Shown: positions 5,673 to 6,116 of the stretch, piece by piece
How positions within the stretch are numbered: position 1 is the stretch's first letter
How the letters are laid out: every line of letters begins with the position of its first letter
Assembly (NCBI GenBank): GCA_017881145.1
Contig: JADGRG010000703.1
Location: 1 to 6,116 of the forward strand
Direction of reading: 5' to 3'
DNA length: 6,116 nt
Origin: Sandaracinaceae bacterium
GTDB taxonomy: Bacteria; Myxococcota_A; Polyangia; Polyangiales; JAFGIB01
Notes under the pieces: model-generated
Told to the model about the DNA's origin: nothing
The model's input: only the letters and a program-made list of their open reading frames with translations
Database searches by the model: none
Translations under genes and position numbers: made by a program

Positions 5673-6116
5673 ATGGCGGAAGACAAACAACTCCGCAAGC
5701 TTCGAGAGAAGCTCGAGAAGCATCTCGAGTCCAACCGAAACGAAGAAGCCGTCAAGCTGCTCGCAGAGCTGATGGCGCTGGAGCCGAAGAACGTGCGCTG
5801 GCCCCACAAGCGCGGCGATCTGCTGCGCAAGCTCGGCCAGGCCAACGACGCCATCATGTGTTACGAAGTGGCGGTCGGGATCTACGCTGATCAAGGCTTC
5901 ATCGCGCGAGCCGTGGCGATGGCGAAGACGGTGCTGAACCTCGACCCGTCACGCATCGACATCTTGGAACGCGTGGATCCGGTTGCAGCGCAGCAGCTCC
6001 ACAAGCAGGCGCGTCCGGGTGTGTTTGGCAGCGCTGACGAAGCGCAGAAGCGCCATCCGATGGTCATCGATGCTGGCTCGCCCAGCTCCACGAAGGCGGT
6101 CCGTCATCCGATGGTC
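5673..6116 (+). CDS. TPR-repeat protein (3' end outside window)
   Basis: The frame is open from the ATG at 5673 to the window edge, giving 148 residues of a longer protein. The first 95 or so residues are helical and TPR-like: helix pairs at about 7-39 (ending ALEPKN) and 41-74 (KRGDLLRKLGQANDAIMCYE, with the typical Gly, Ala and Tyr pattern), then a partial third repeat at 76-93 ending LNLDPSR. Residues beyond about 110 are Pro, Ser and Gly containing and look like a linker, with RHPMV occurring twice. The codon use is that of a real gene, with many GAG, AAG, CTG and CTC codons, whereas the opposing minus-strand frames look like shadows. A GAGGA at 5655-5659 is 13 bases from the ATG, rather far for a ribosome binding site. 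I recall similar TPR leaders joined to regulatory domains in myxobacteria, but the downstream domain is not visible here. It probably mediates protein-protein contact in the cytosol; the specific function is unknown. Confidence 0.8.
   Translation, partial: MAEDKQLRKLREKLEKHLESNRNEEAVKLLAELMALEPKNVRWPHKRGDLLRKLGQANDAIMCYEVAVGIYADQGFIARAVAMAKTVLNLDPSRIDILERVDPVAAQQLHKQARPGVFGSADEAQKRHPMVIDAGSPSSTKAVRHPMV
6054..6116 (+). repeat. two in-frame copies of an HPMV-coding 12-base repeat
   Basis: CATCCGATGGTC occurs at 6054-6065 and at 6105-6116, 51 bases (17 codons) apart and in the same frame of the TPR gene. The preceding codon is Arg both times (CGC, CGT), so the protein repeats RHPMV. The second copy ends at the window edge, so further copies may follow. 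The bases between the copies are not repeated. Confidence 0.6.

Noticed and set aside
5640..6091. Minus-strand open frames opposite the TPR gene
   Set aside because: The plus-strand frame has a recognisable TPR helix pattern and typical codon use; the minus-strand products have no recognisable motif.

Overview
The window is GC-rich bacterial chromosome carrying seven protein genes: five complete ones plus one cut at each edge. It contains no CRISPR array, insertion sequence, phage gene or RNA gene that I can recognise. Codon use and GC-richness look uniform, so nothing points to recent transfer. The final gene is a TPR protein of a kind I associate with myxobacteria, and with the high GC this suggests Myxococcota or a related deltaproteobacterial lineage. 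That placement is inference, not proof.

Layout. Positions 1-2026 (+) hold the end of an alpha/beta hydrolase that overlaps, by 4 bases (ATGA), a class I/II PLP-dependent aminotransferase; the two are almost certainly translated from one mRNA. Positions 2027-2300 lie between convergent genes and hold no gene I can defend. Positions 2301-4598 (-) hold, in transcription order, ruvX/yqgF (Holliday junction resolvase-like), mltG (endolytic murein transglycosylase, again with a 4-base overlap) and cysC (APS kinase). A long hairpin lies just after mltG, and cysC has a promoter-like sequence of its own. A 49-base divergent spacer separates ruvX from glk (glucokinase, +, 4648-5625). The window ends inside a TPR gene (+, from 5673).

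Functionally this is mostly housekeeping: DNA metabolism (RuvX), cell-wall glycan processing (MltG), sulfate activation (CysC) and glucose phosphorylation (Glk). The hydrolase-aminotransferase pair probably has a shared metabolic role, but its substrates cannot be read from the sequence.

I did not find an undescribed biological system here. The items most worth a second look are: two genes (cysC and glk) with a -10-like hexamer directly before the start codon and no Shine-Dalgarno sequence, which suggests leaderless mRNAs; the atypical active-site loop of the aminotransferase; the hairpin after mltG; and a repeated short motif in the TPR protein.
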